From assembly GCA_035934995.1 (NCBI GenBank), contig DASYXI010000031.1, positions 12,986 through 76,985 on the forward strand: a stretch of DNA of 64,000 bases, in the 5' to 3' direction. The translations under genes and the position numbers were made by a program. Below the pieces are notes generated by a model. That model was not told the origin of the DNA. It searched no databases and saw only the letters and a list, made by a program, of their open reading frames with translations. Each line of letters starts with the position of its first letter. Position 1 is the first letter of the stretch. Below are positions 42,850 through 50,381 of this stretch, piece by piece. Origin of the DNA: REEB95 sp035934995 (GTDB lineage: Bacteria; Pseudomonadota; Alphaproteobacteria; ATCC43930; CGMCC-115725).

Positions 42850-44532
42850 ATGATGGAAAAAACGCGGAAGACCGACGAAGAGACGGTGCTCGCCGCGCTC
42901 GCCGCCGCGGGCGACGTTGCTTATATCTGGGACGCCGCCGGCGACCGGATCGAGTGGCACGGCGCGATCGACGGCCTGACGCTATCGATGGTGCCGACCG
43001 GCAAGGCGCTCACCAAGCGCATCCATGCCGACGACGTGCCGTTGCGCGATCAGCGCCTCCAGGCGCATGTGCAGCGCGGCGGCGAATTCGATTGCGAATA
43101 CCGCGTCCGCCTCGACAACGGCGAGTACGCCTGGGTGCACGACCGCGGCACGGCGAAAACCGTCGCCGGCAAGCTCGCGCGCATCACCGGCGTGCTGCGC
43201 CTCGTCACCTCGCGCAAGGCGGCGGAACAGCGTCTCGAGCAACTCGCGCATTACGACGAGCTCACCGGCCACTTCAACAAGAAGCGGCTGCGCGAAGCGC
43301 TCGACCAGATCATCGCCGGCAGCATGCGCTCGGGCAGCGCCGGCGCCTATCTCGCCGTCGGCATCGACAAGCTCGGCACCATCAACGACGCCTACGGCTA
43401 CAAGGCCGCCGACAGCGTCATCATCGAGGTCGGCCAGCGGCTCGATCATTGCCTGCGCGTCAGCGACGTCGTCGGCCGCGTCGGCGGCGACCGGTTCGGC
43501 ATCGTCCTCGCCGATTGCGCCGAGCAGCACGTCGCCGTCGCCGCCGAGAAGATTCTCTCCGCCGTCAGCCAAGTGCCGATCGACACCGCCGCCGGGCCGG
43601 TCTATGCCACGGTATCGATCGGCTCGGCCGCCTTTCCCGAACAGGCCAAGACCTCGCACGACGTCATGACCAACGCCGAGACCGCGCTCGCCGAGGCGAA
43701 GCGCGCCGGCCGCGATTGCTTCGTGCCCTATCGCCTGTCCGAGGAGCAGCGCCGCCGCCATCGTCACGGCCTGGCGCTGGGCGAGCGCGTGCAGCGCGCG
43801 CTCAAGGAAAATCGTCTGGTCTTCGCCTATCAGCCGGTGGTCTCGGCCGAGAACGGCGCGGTCGATTTCAGCGAGTGCCTGCTGCGCATGATCGCCGAGG
43901 ACGGCAAGATCGTGCCGGCCGGCGATTTCGTCGCCGCGATCGAGCAGCTGGGCTTCATCCGTCTGATCGATCGCTACGTGCTCGACAAGGCGGTGCAGGA
44001 AGTCGCCGAGCATCCCGGCGTCACGCTGGGCTTCAACATCTCGGGCCTGACCGCGACCGACCGCTCGTGGCTGCGCGCCATCACCTCGATCCTGAAGAAC
44101 CGGCCGGCCGTCGCCAACCGCCTGGTGGTCGAGATCACCGAAACCGCCGCGCTGCACGACATCGCCGAAAGCGCGCGCTTCGTGCGCACCTTGCGCGATC
44201 TCGGCTGCCGCGTCGCGCTCGACGATTTCGGCGCCGGGTTTACCTCTCTGCGCCATCTCCAGCAGCTCGCGGTCGACACCGTCAAGATCGACGGCTCGTT
44301 CGTCCGCAATCTCGCGACCAACGCCGAGAACCAGGTCTTCCTGCGCCACCTCGTCGGCTTGGCCAAGGGCCTCAACCTGACGATCGTCGCCGAATGGGTC
44401 GAGAACGCCGCCGAGGCCGAAATCCTCCGCAGCGAAGGCGTCGAGTTCCTCCAGGGCTATTTCTTCGGCGCGCCGACGCTCGAAAAGCCCTGGCTGCGCA
44501 ACAGCCACGCGCACGCCGGCCTGGCGTCTTAA
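42850..44532 (+). CDS. PAS-GGDEF-EAL protein, cyclic-di-GMP signalling
   Basis: A 560-residue cytoplasmic signalling protein with a PAS/PAC-like sensor (about 18-118), a GGDEF domain with degenerate GGDRF (212-216), and an EAL domain. The EAL motif is ECL (342-344), and most metal and substrate residues are kept: FNISG (395-399), EITET (428-432), DDFGAG (458-463), KID and LQGYFFG. The GGDEF half is therefore probably non-catalytic or GTP-sensing, and the protein is likely a phosphodiesterase. Start at 42850, with ATGATG tandem. No membrane helix is evident. A strong terminator follows. Codon use is typical of the region. Confidence 0.88.
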   Translation: MMEKTRKTDEETVLAALAAAGDVAYIWDAAGDRIEWHGAIDGLTLSMVPTGKALTKRIHADDVPLRDQRLQAHVQRGGEFDCEYRVRLDNGEYAWVHDRGTAKTVAGKLARITGVLRLVTSRKAAEQRLEQLAHYDELTGHFNKKRLREALDQIIAGSMRSGSAGAYLAVGIDKLGTINDAYGYKAADSVIIEVGQRLDHCLRVSDVVGRVGGDRFGIVLADCAEQHVAVAAEKILSAVSQVPIDTAAGPVYATVSIGSAAFPEQAKTSHDVMTNAETALAEAKRAGRDCFVPYRLSEEQRRRHRHGLALGERVQRALKENRLVFAYQPVVSAENGAVDFSECLLRMIAEDGKIVPAGDFVAAIEQLGFIRLIDRYVLDKAVQEVAEHPGVTLGFNISGLTATDRSWLRAITSILKNRPAVANRLVVEITETAALHDIAESARFVRTLRDLGCRVALDDFGAGFTSLRHLQQLAVDTVKIDGSFVRNLATNAENQVFLRHLVGLAKGLNLTIVAEWVENAAEAEILRSEGVEFLQGYFFGAPTLEKPWLRNSHAHAGLAS

Positions 44533-44550
44533 GCTCTCATTTCTGAGTCA

Positions 44551-44589
44551 CGGCAAAACCCGGGCGAGGGGTTCGCCCGGGTTTTGCCG
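44551..44589 (+). terminator. Rho-independent terminator of the GGDEF-EAL gene
   Basis: A perfect 17-bp stem (44551-44567 with 44573-44589) around a 5-base loop is followed by TTTGCTTG. It lies 19 bases beyond the stop codon. The reverse strand lacks a T tract, so it acts mainly on the + strand. Confidence 0.85.
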
Positions 44590-44634
44590 TTTGCTTGTCG
44601 AGAGTCGCGGCCGCTTCAGTGCGGCCGCATCGCT

Positions 44635-44802
44635 TTAGTTACCCACCGTCGGTGCCGGCCGGTCGTATGGGTTGCCATAGCTCATTGGCCGTTGCTGCTG
44701 GTAATACGGCGAGGTCGAGGGGCCGTTGTATGGGTAGCCCTGCGCCATGGCTGCGGTTGTCAGTCCGATGAGCGTCACGGCCGCGAATAGCATGCGGGTC
44801 AT
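44635..44802 (-). CDS. Small secreted Tyr/Pro-rich protein
   Basis: A 55-residue protein with a signal peptide (MTRMLFAAVTLIGLTTAAMAQ) and a short, tyrosine/proline/glutamine-rich mature part (QGYPYNGPSTSPYYQQQRP). ATG 44802 is supported by AAGGAG 6 bases upstream. It is convergent with the GGDEF-EAL gene and divergent from a methyltransferase. No domain is recognised. Confidence 0.6.
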   Translation of the reverse strand: MTRMLFAAVTLIGLTTAAMAQGYPYNGPSTSPYYQQQRPMSYGNPYDRPAPTVGN

Positions 44803-44908
44803 CAGCATCTCCTTGGTTGGTGCGATGGGTCGATCCCGTGACATAGTCATCGTCTTCGCGCGATCAACCGTCTGACGCGCGATCGCTGTGAAAACGGTGT
44901 GACCGGGA

Positions 44909-45653
44909 ATGGGCCGCTTCGAAACCACCGCACAAACTTACGCGGCGCACCGCGAACCCTATCCGCCGGAATTTTTTTCGGCGGTGGCCGGCGCGCTGAA
45001 GCTCGATGGGCGCGAAGCCTTGATCGATCTCGGCACCGGGCCGGGGCTTCTGGCGCTCGGTTTCGCGCCTTATGTCGGCCGCATCGTCGGCGTCGATCCC
45101 GAGCCGGCGATGATCGCCGAAGCGCGGCGTGCGGCGGCCGCCGCGCGGGTCGAATTTCGGCTGCTCGAAGGCCGCGCCGAAGACGTGCCGGCCAACCTCG
45201 GCCCCTTCGATCTCGTCACCATCGGCCGCGCGCTCCATTGGCTGGACCGCGACGCTGGCGGCCTTCGATCGAATTCTGGCGCCGAACGGCCGCATCCTGA
45301 TTTGCGGCGCGAGCCCGTTCGCCGACGAAACCAATCCCTGGCGTCCGGCCTATGAATCCGTGCTGGTCGCCTGGGGCGATGCCCGCGAGGGGCGGCACCA
45401 TCGGGTGCACGAAAACTGGTTCGACGGCACCCGCTTTGCCGAAGTTGCCAAAGTGACGGCGATGCACCGGCACAAAGTCGGCCCGCAAGATCTGGTCGAA
45501 CGCGCCTTGACCCGGTCGACCAGTTCGCCCGCAATCCTGGGCTCGCGCCTACAGGCGTTTCGCACCGACATGCTCGCGGCGCTGACGCCGTTCTTCCCCA
45601 ACGGCGTCGCCGATGAAGTGATCGAAGCCCGCGCGACGATTTTCGCGGCTTAG
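44909..45653 (+). pseudogene. Class I SAM-dependent methyltransferase, disrupted by a frameshift
   Basis: The N-terminal half reads in one frame (44909 to about 45255): ETTAQTYAAHREPYPPEFF, the SAM-binding LIDLGTGPGLLALGF, and the acidic GVDPEPAMIAEA. The C-terminal half continues only in the +1 frame from about 45258 (AAFDRILAPNGRILICGASP to the stop at 45653). The two halves together give a complete UbiE/Trm112-type methyltransferase of about 247 residues. A 5-base contraction of a GCGAC repeat near 45250-45262 would explain the shift (expected 'LDRDATLAAFDRI'). It may be a real pseudogene or a sequence error; read depth would settle that. Confidence 0.75.
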
Positions 45654-45672
45654 TCCCTCGCATCGATCGCTT

Positions 45673-45814
45673 CACCACGGAGACGCAAAGAGCACGGAGA
45701 TTCTGCACGTCATTGCGAGCGCCGGAGGCGCGAAGCAATCCAGATTCTGGATCGCTTCGGCGCTGCGCGCCTCGCGAAGACGGGCGGCTCCGTGCTCTCC
45801 GTGTCTCTGTGGTA
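45673..45814. repeat. Compound dispersed repeat: outer CACCACGGAG arms around a palindromic REP-like core
   Basis: Outer arms near 45673-45699 (CACCACGGAGACGCAAAGAG...) and 45788-45814 (CTCCGTGCTC...) are inverted copies. They enclose a roughly 75-base palindrome (45709-45784) beginning CGTCATTGCGAGCGCC. Further copies of one or both parts occur at 46518, 48369, 49341, 56811 and 61566. Confidence 0.8.
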
Positions 45815-45827
45815 ATGGCTTTTAAGT

Positions 45828-46457
45828 TTACGGCTTCGGCTTGCTGAACTGTTCGATCTGGCGCTGGAGCGCGTTGATGCGCTCCTTGAGGTCGGCCATC
45901 GCCGCGTCCTTGTCCTTCTCAGGCGGCTTCTCCGCCGCGCCTTGGCCCGTGCCGCCGCCGGCGAAAGGCGGCGTGAACATCTTCATCGTCTGTTCGAAAA
46001 GCGCGAGGTTCTGCTTGCCCATCTCCTCGAACTGGCCGAACGGGAACATGCCGCCGAACGCGTCCTGGAGCGATTTGCGCATCTGCTCCTGGTTGCGGCC
46101 GAACGCCGCCATCACGTGCTCGAGATAGCGCGGCACCAGCCACTGCATGCTGTCGCCGTAAAGCCCGATGAGCTGGCGCAGGAAACTCGTCGGCAGCAAA
46201 TTCTGCCCGCTCTTCTGTTCTTCCTCGACGATGATCTGCGTCAGGACCGAGCGCGTGATGTCCTCGCCGGTCTTGGCGTCGTAGACGACGAACTCGCCGC
46301 CGTCCTTCACCATCTTGGAGAGGTCGTCGAGCGTGACGTAGCTGCTGGTCGCCGTGTTGTAGAGCCGCCGATTGGCGTATTTCTTGATGACGGTCGGCGC
46401 TTCGGCGCCGCCGCCGGAAGGGCCTGAAGCTGCCGCGTGGGCGGTATCCGCTGCCAT
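45828..46457 (-). CDS. phaR: Polyhydroxyalkanoate synthesis repressor PhaR
   Basis: A 209-residue PHA-granule-associated transcriptional repressor. The N-terminal PHB/PHA accumulation regulator DNA-binding domain is visible as IKKYANRRLYNTATSSYVTL and LDDLSKMVKDGGEFVVYDAK. A predominantly helical tail with AFGRNQEQMRKSLQDAFGG follows. ATG 46457 is used because upstream residues have no homology. In the family PhaR binds PHA granules and represses phasin genes. A PHA-synthase-like hydrolase lies 600 bases away. Confidence 0.92.
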   Translation of the reverse strand: MAADTAHAAASGPSGGGAEAPTVIKKYANRRLYNTATSSYVTLDDLSKMVKDGGEFVVYDAKTGEDITRSVLTQIIVEEEQKSGQNLLPTSFLRQLIGLYGDSMQWLVPRYLEHVMAAFGRNQEQMRKSLQDAFGGMFPFGQFEEMGKQNLALFEQTMKMFTPPFAGGGTGQGAAEKPPEKDKDAAMADLKERINALQRQIEQFSKPKP

Positions 46458-46517
46458 GGGTGCGAGTGTACAGGCGCTTATGCCGCGCTGCAACAAAGCG
46501 CGAGTCGCGCTTTATCC

Positions 46518-46600
46518 GTCATCGCGAGGCGTGTCACGCCGAAGCGATCCAGAGCGGTTAACGGCTGGATTGCTTCGCGCCCAGCGGCGCTCGCAATGAC
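46518..46600. repeat. REP-like palindromic repeat copy 2
   Basis: An 83-base inverted repeat starting GTCATCGCGAGGCGTG and ending CGGCGCTCGCAATGAC, closely related to the core of the 45673 element. It has no outer CACCACGGAG arms. It lies between phaR and the small membrane-protein gene. Confidence 0.75.
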
Positions 46601-46610
46601 AAGCGGGCCT

Positions 46611-46811
46611 TCAGGACTCCGGCGGCCGCTTTCGGCGCTCCTGCGCCCGGATGGCGAGAAATCCCCCGATCTCGAGCGCGATGATCGCGGCCCAACCCCA
46701 ATTCGACCAATAGGCGAGATTCGGCGAGTCCGAATTGGTTGCCGCGTACCAGAACACCGCATAGACCCACGGAATGATGCTCACGGCTTGAAGGAGAATC
46801 TTGTTTGGCAC
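46611..46811 (-). CDS. Small two-helix membrane protein
   Basis: A 66-residue protein with two hydrophobic stretches (IPWVYAVFWYAATN and WGWAAIIALEIGGFLAI) and a charged C-terminus (AQERRKRPPES). GTG 46811 has GGAG 6 bases upstream, supporting translation. It lies between the phaR region and the PHA-synthase-like pair, on the opposite strand to the latter. No family recognised. Confidence 0.55.
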   Translation of the reverse strand: MPNKILLQAVSIIPWVYAVFWYAATNSDSPNLAYWSNWGWAAIIALEIGGFLAIRAQERRKRPPES

Positions 46812-46900
46812 GGCAGCTCCGGTAATGCGCGAGAGGATGCGGACAGCTTACCGGCCCGCCGGCTTTGTCGCCAGCCGCGTGCGCCGCTATAATCCGCCCC

Positions 46901-47275
46901 ATGGGGGAACCGCCCGATCTCGCCGCGCTCGCCCGCCGCTATGTCGAGCTTTGGCAGGAGCAGTTGACCGCCATGGCGGCGGATCCGGTTTTCTCCCAGG
47001 GCATGGCGGCGCTGGTCGCGGGCCTGTCGCCGCTCTGGCCCATCTCCGAGGGAGCGCCGCGCGATGATGTTCGCCGAACCGCACGATCGGCCGCCGCCGC
47101 GTCAGGGTCCGCGGCCGCTGGCGCTGCATCTCGCCAACGCCAGCCTGACCTGGCTCAGCTCGCAGGCCGCCTTGCCGCTTTGGAAGACCGGCTCGCTGCC
47201 TTGGAGTCCGGGTCTCGCGGCCGAGGCGCAAAACCTCGCGCAAAGCCTCAACGCGCTCGACGGCGCCGCCGCTGA
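46901..47275 (+). CDS. PhaE-like / coiled-coil PHA-associated protein overlapping the next gene
   Basis: A 124-residue protein. The N-terminal part (DLAALARRYVELWQEQLTAM) resembles the N-terminal segment of PHA-synthase-associated proteins. The C-terminal third is LAGRLAALEDRLAALES, a heptad repeat coiled coil, followed by a basic KPRAKPQRARRRRR tail. It overlaps the PHA-synthase-like hydrolase at 47064 by 212 bases in a different frame. Both frames look genuinely coding in the overlap. Function: possibly PhaE-like subunit, unproven. Confidence 0.6.
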   Translation: MGEPPDLAALARRYVELWQEQLTAMAADPVFSQGMAALVAGLSPLWPISEGAPRDDVRRTARSAAAASGSAAAGAASRQRQPDLAQLAGRLAALEDRLAALESGSRGRGAKPRAKPQRARRRRR

Positions 47276-48299
47276 ATTTCCGGCGGCGCTCGAGCGCGAG
47301 CTGCGCCGCCGCGCCGATCTCTTCCTGGCCGGGATCGAGCGTTATCGCCACCATCCCTATCGCCGCGCGCTGCCCGACATGCCCGTGCTGTGGCAGGAAG
47401 GCTCGACGCGTCTCCTCGATTACGCGCCGGCCGGCGGATTGCCGCTGCTCGTCGTGCCGTCGCTGGTCAACCGCTACTACATTCTCGATTTGGCGCCCGG
47501 AAACAGCCTGCTACGGCATCTGGCCGGCGAACGCATTCGCGCCTTCGCCGTCGATTGGGACGCGCCTCTTGGCGAGCGTAAGTTTACGCTCACGGATTAC
47601 ATCTCGAGACTCGAACGCGCCGCCGAGGCCGCGGTGCAGGCATCGGGCGGACGCAAGTTGTGCGTCCTGGGCTATTGCATGGGCGGCTTGCTCGCGCTGG
47701 CGCTGGCCGCGCGCCGGCCGGATCTCGTTGGCTCGCTGGCGCTGCTCGCCGTGCCCTGGGCCTTTCATGCCGAACGCGCCGACCACGCGAAACTCCTCGC
47801 CTCGATGGCCGATCCCTTCGCCCGCGCCTTTGCCGAAATGGGCGAGGTGCCGGTGGACGTGCTCCAGGCGCTGTTCGCGTCGCTCGATCCGCTGTTGGCG
47901 GTGAAAAAATTCACCCGCTTTGCCGAGTTGGCAAGCGACAGCCCCGCCGCCTTGGGCTTCGTCGCGCTGGAGGACTGGCTCAACGACGGCGTGCCGCTGG
48001 CGCTGCCCGCGGCGCTCGAATGTCTGCGCGATTGGTATGGCGCGGATCGGCCCGGCCGCGGCGAATGGCGCATCGGCGGCAAGGCCATCGTGCCGGCGGA
48101 AATATCCGTGCCTTCGCTGGTGATCCTGCCGGCGACCGACCGCATCGTGCCGCCGCTTGCGGCCAAGGCCCTGGCCGAAACGCTGCCCAAGGCCGCGGTG
48201 ATGACGCCGGCGCTGGGCCATATCGGCATGGTGGTGGCGCGCGACGCGCCGAAGGCGGTGTGGCCGAAGCTGACGGCGTGGCTGCGGGCGCAGGACTAG
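47064..48299 (+). CDS. PHA synthase-like alpha/beta hydrolase (PhaC family)
   Basis: A 411-residue protein related to class I/III poly(R)-hydroxyalkanoate synthases. The lipase box is GYCMGG with the catalytic Cys used by PHA synthases instead of Ser; the Asp is in LPATDRIVPP and the His in LGHIGM. The start ATG (ATGATG, 47064) is preceded by GAGGGAG at 8-9 bases and lies inside the upstream gene, in another frame. The N-terminus up to about residue 60 (LHLANASLTWLSSQAALPLW) is also homologous to relatives, so the overlap is real coding sequence. With phaR nearby this region supports PHA storage, although the synthase is shorter than class I enzymes of about 580 residues. Confidence 0.82.
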   Translation: MMFAEPHDRPPPRQGPRPLALHLANASLTWLSSQAALPLWKTGSLPWSPGLAAEAQNLAQSLNALDGAAAEFPAALERELRRRADLFLAGIERYRHHPYRRALPDMPVLWQEGSTRLLDYAPAGGLPLLVVPSLVNRYYILDLAPGNSLLRHLAGERIRAFAVDWDAPLGERKFTLTDYISRLERAAEAAVQASGGRKLCVLGYCMGGLLALALAARRPDLVGSLALLAVPWAFHAERADHAKLLASMADPFARAFAEMGEVPVDVLQALFASLDPLLAVKKFTRFAELASDSPAALGFVALEDWLNDGVPLALPAALECLRDWYGADRPGRGEWRIGGKAIVPAEISVPSLVILPATDRIVPPLAAKALAETLPKAAVMTPALGHIGMVVARDAPKAVWPKLTAWLRAQD

Positions 48300-48313
48300 C
48301 GCGCAACTTTTTT

Positions 48314-48355
48314 CTTACCCTCGCCCCCTGAAAGGGGGAGAGGGCAGGGTGAGGG
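48314..48355. repeat. CCCTCGCCC...GGGTGAGGG inverted repeat, copy 1
   Basis: A G/C-rich imperfect palindrome (TACCCTCGCCCCCTGAAAGG...AGGGCAGGGTGAGGGGG) immediately after the PHA-synthase-like gene, with a T-rich tail. It could serve as a terminator. A related copy lies at 49442-49484. Confidence 0.6.
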
Positions 48356-48368
48356 GGTCTCCTTTTTT

Positions 48369-48475
48369 CGTCATTGCGAGCGCCGTTGGCGCGAAGCAAT
48401 CCAGACGCTGGATCGCTTCGGCGCTACGCGCCTCGCGATGACGGAATAACAAAACCCTCCGTGTCTCCGTGGTGA
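48369..48475. repeat. REP-like repeat copy 3, with right outer arm only
   Basis: The palindromic core at 48369-48443 (CGTCATTGCGAGCGCCGTTG...) is followed by CTCCGTGTCTCCGTGGTGA (48457-48475), the right arm of the compound element. The left outer arm is missing, and another repeat (48314) sits there instead. Confidence 0.75.
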
Positions 48476-48487
48476 TTCTTTGGCGTG

Positions 48488-49303
48488 CTACTCCGCCCGC
48501 GTCGCGCCCATGCTGAATCCCTTCGCCGTCATGCACTGGTTGAATTCGGCGATCGGCACTTGCTCCTCGGCGCCGGTGTATTCGATCAAACCCGTTTCGG
48601 GCCGATAGATCGCTTCGAAGTTCGCATCGTACGGCGACGCGCTTGAGGCGCGCACCGTGGCCGCACATTCGCTCACGGCCCTGGCGATCACCTCGTGTCC
48701 GACGGCCACCGCGTGCGTCGCCGATTGCGCCAGCCATTCGCCCGACGCTTTTTTCGCCGCGGCGATTTGGTCGGCGCTCATTTTTTGCGCCAGCGCGTCG
48801 CGCAGATCGGCGGCATGCGTATCGCCCCGGGCGGCGGCGATGTCGTACCACTGATAAGCCGCGACACTGTCCTGCCCGACGCCTTGGCCCGTTTCATAAA
48901 GCGAGCCCAGCTTCTCCATCGACCACGGATCGCCGGCGCTGGCGGCCCGGCCGAACCACGAAGCCGCCTGGCCGTAATCCTGCGTGACGCCGGTTCCCGT
49001 GAGATAGGCGGTGCCCAGCCGGCTCATGGCGACGTCGTTGCCGCCCGCGGCCGACTTTTCGTACCAGGCAACTGCCTGCTGCTGGTCTTGCGGCACGCCA
49101 TCGCCGCCGGCGTAAAACCCGCCGAGCGCCAGCTGCGCCGTCGCGTTGCCGCTTTGCGCGAGCTGCTCGATACAGGCAAACGACGCCTGGTGATCTTGCA
49201 TCGCGGCGCAGCGGTTATAATCGTCGGTGGCATCGGCCCGCGCGGCGCTGGCCGATAGCGTCAACAGGAACAGCACGGCAATCGCAAGTGTCTTTGAGAA
49301 CAT
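48488..49303 (-). CDS. Secreted Sel1-like repeat (TPR) protein
   Basis: A 271-residue protein with a signal peptide (MFSKTLAIAVLFLLTLSASAARA) and at least three Sel1-type repeats (NATAQLALGGFYAGGDGVPQ, DVAMSRLGTAYLTGTGVTQD, DPWSMEKLGSLYETGQGVGQ). Tandem Sel1 repeats form a curved helical scaffold for protein binding. The C-terminal part (VAVGHEVIARAV...EEQVPIAEFNQCM) is unique. No enzymatic motif is seen; likely periplasmic. Confidence 0.83.
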   Translation of the reverse strand: MFSKTLAIAVLFLLTLSASAARADATDDYNRCAAMQDHQASFACIEQLAQSGNATAQLALGGFYAGGDGVPQDQQQAVAWYEKSAAGGNDVAMSRLGTAYLTGTGVTQDYGQAASWFGRAASAGDPWSMEKLGSLYETGQGVGQDSVAAYQWYDIAAARGDTHAADLRDALAQKMSADQIAAAKKASGEWLAQSATHAVAVGHEVIARAVSECAATVRASSASPYDANFEAIYRPETGLIEYTGAEEQVPIAEFNQCMTAKGFSMGATRAE

Positions 49304-49340
49304 TGTTCGTCTCCTGGCGCCTATCTTGGCGTTCTCTGTT

Positions 49341-49423
49341 CATCATTGCGAGTGCCGAATGGCGCGAAGCAATCCAGCGTATTGTCCTGGATCGCTTCTG
49401 CGCGATGCGCCTCGCGATGGCGG
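49341..49423. repeat. REP-like repeat copy 4
   Basis: Starts CATCATTGCGAGTGCCGAAT and ends CCTCGCGATGGCGGG. It is homologous to the palindromic core of the other copies, more diverged, and lies just upstream of the Sel1 gene (reverse strand) and the phage module. Confidence 0.7.
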
Positions 49424-49441
49424 GATAGGAACCTTTCCTAT

Positions 49442-49484
49442 ACCTACCCTCGCCACCGTGAGCGGGGGTGAAGGCAGGGCGAGG
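49442..49484. repeat. CCCTCGCC inverted repeat, copy 2
   Basis: Palindrome TACCCTCGCCACCGTGAGCG...AGGGCGAGGGG, related to the element at 48314. It separates the repeat cluster from the start of the phage module. Confidence 0.55.
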
Positions 49485-49626
49485 GGTAAACGCCAGTGCG
49501 GTGCCGGCAAATCAAGTTCCGGGAAATTGTCCCAAAGATCGGCAACGTGAAAGTACGACTAGCGGAATTGGTCGAGCCTGTGTAGGGGTGGGACGTCGAA
49601 CCGTATCGGCACGTGTGGTGCGCGAC

Positions 49627-49857
49627 ATGGCAACGTCGGTTGCGCCGATGCATTTTGGCTGCGACAGTCACCTGTCAAAAAGCTCTCGCGGTTCCGTACG
49701 ATCGGCCGACGAAACCGCCGCCATCGCCGCCGTTGGCGCCGGCAAACGGTCGCGCCACGTTGCCGTCGTCACCTACGACAAGAAGCGCGCGCTCGATACA
49801 TTGGCGCGCATCCTCGGTCTGTGCGCCGATCCGCCAAAAACGGCCGAGAGTCCATGA
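49627..49857 (+). pseudogene. Possible truncated terminase small-subunit remnant
   Basis: The end of this frame, VVTYDKKRALDTLARILGLC, resembles the C-terminal 'YDK-xAL-x-LA-x-x-LGL' segment of phage terminase small subunits, and the intact gene follows with an ATGA overlap. The N-terminal part is unlike any terminase. I infer a truncated second copy; it may alternatively be a short leader ORF. The ATG at 49627 is a guess. Confidence 0.35.
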
Positions 49858-50381
49858 ATGACCGCGAACGCCGCTTTGTCGCCGAATATGCGGTCGATTG
49901 TAACGCGCAGGCGGCGGCGCGTCGCGCCGGTCTCCGCACGACGAACATTTCGAGTTACCTGCTTCATCACAAGGAGGTCGCCGCCGCCGTCGCGAAAGTC
50001 GAGGCCGAGCGTTCCGCCCGCCGGCGCGTCACGGCCGATCGTATTTTGGAGGAATATGCGCGCATTGCTTTCGCCGATATGCGGGATTTCGTCGATTGGG
50101 GCCCGGACAGCGTCACGCTGCGCGATAAAGCCAAGCTGTCGGAATGGGAGGGCGGCGCGGTCGCGCGCGTCGAGCCGCCCGGCAACGGCAAGCTCGGTAG
50201 CATCCGTCTCCACGACAAGCACGCGGCGCTTGAAGCGCTCGTGCGCCATACCGGCCTGTTCGATTCCTACCGCGCCTTGAGTCGGCGGGATGAGCGGCGG
50301 ACCGGTCGTGATGCGCGCAACGTCTTGGTCGAACGGCTGAAGCGTCTTGCGCGCGGCGAAACGGAGCCGCCGAAATCGTGA
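49854..50381 (+). CDS. Phage terminase small subunit
   Basis: A 175-residue DNA-recognition subunit of the packaging motor. Helix-turn-helix features are seen in NDRERRFVAEYAVDCNAQAA (with RRAGL following), and the rest is helical (VAKVEAERSARRRVTADRIL). The C-terminal RLHDKHAALEALVRHTGLFD is the oligomerisation-type segment. ATG 49854 overlaps the preceding stop (ATGA). It is the first gene of the rightward head module, with a GTGA overlap to the large subunit. Confidence 0.85.
   Translation: MNDRERRFVAEYAVDCNAQAAARRAGLRTTNISSYLLHHKEVAAAVAKVEAERSARRRVTADRILEEYARIAFADMRDFVDWGPDSVTLRDKAKLSEWEGGAVARVEPPGNGKLGSIRLHDKHAALEALVRHTGLFDSYRALSRRDERRTGRDARNVLVERLKRLARGETEPPKS

Noticed and set aside
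42954..44546. A second long open frame on the same strand inside the GGDEF-EAL gene.
   Set aside because: It is arginine-rich and without domains; the GGDEF-EAL frame explains the region fully. The high GC content leaves the third frame open.
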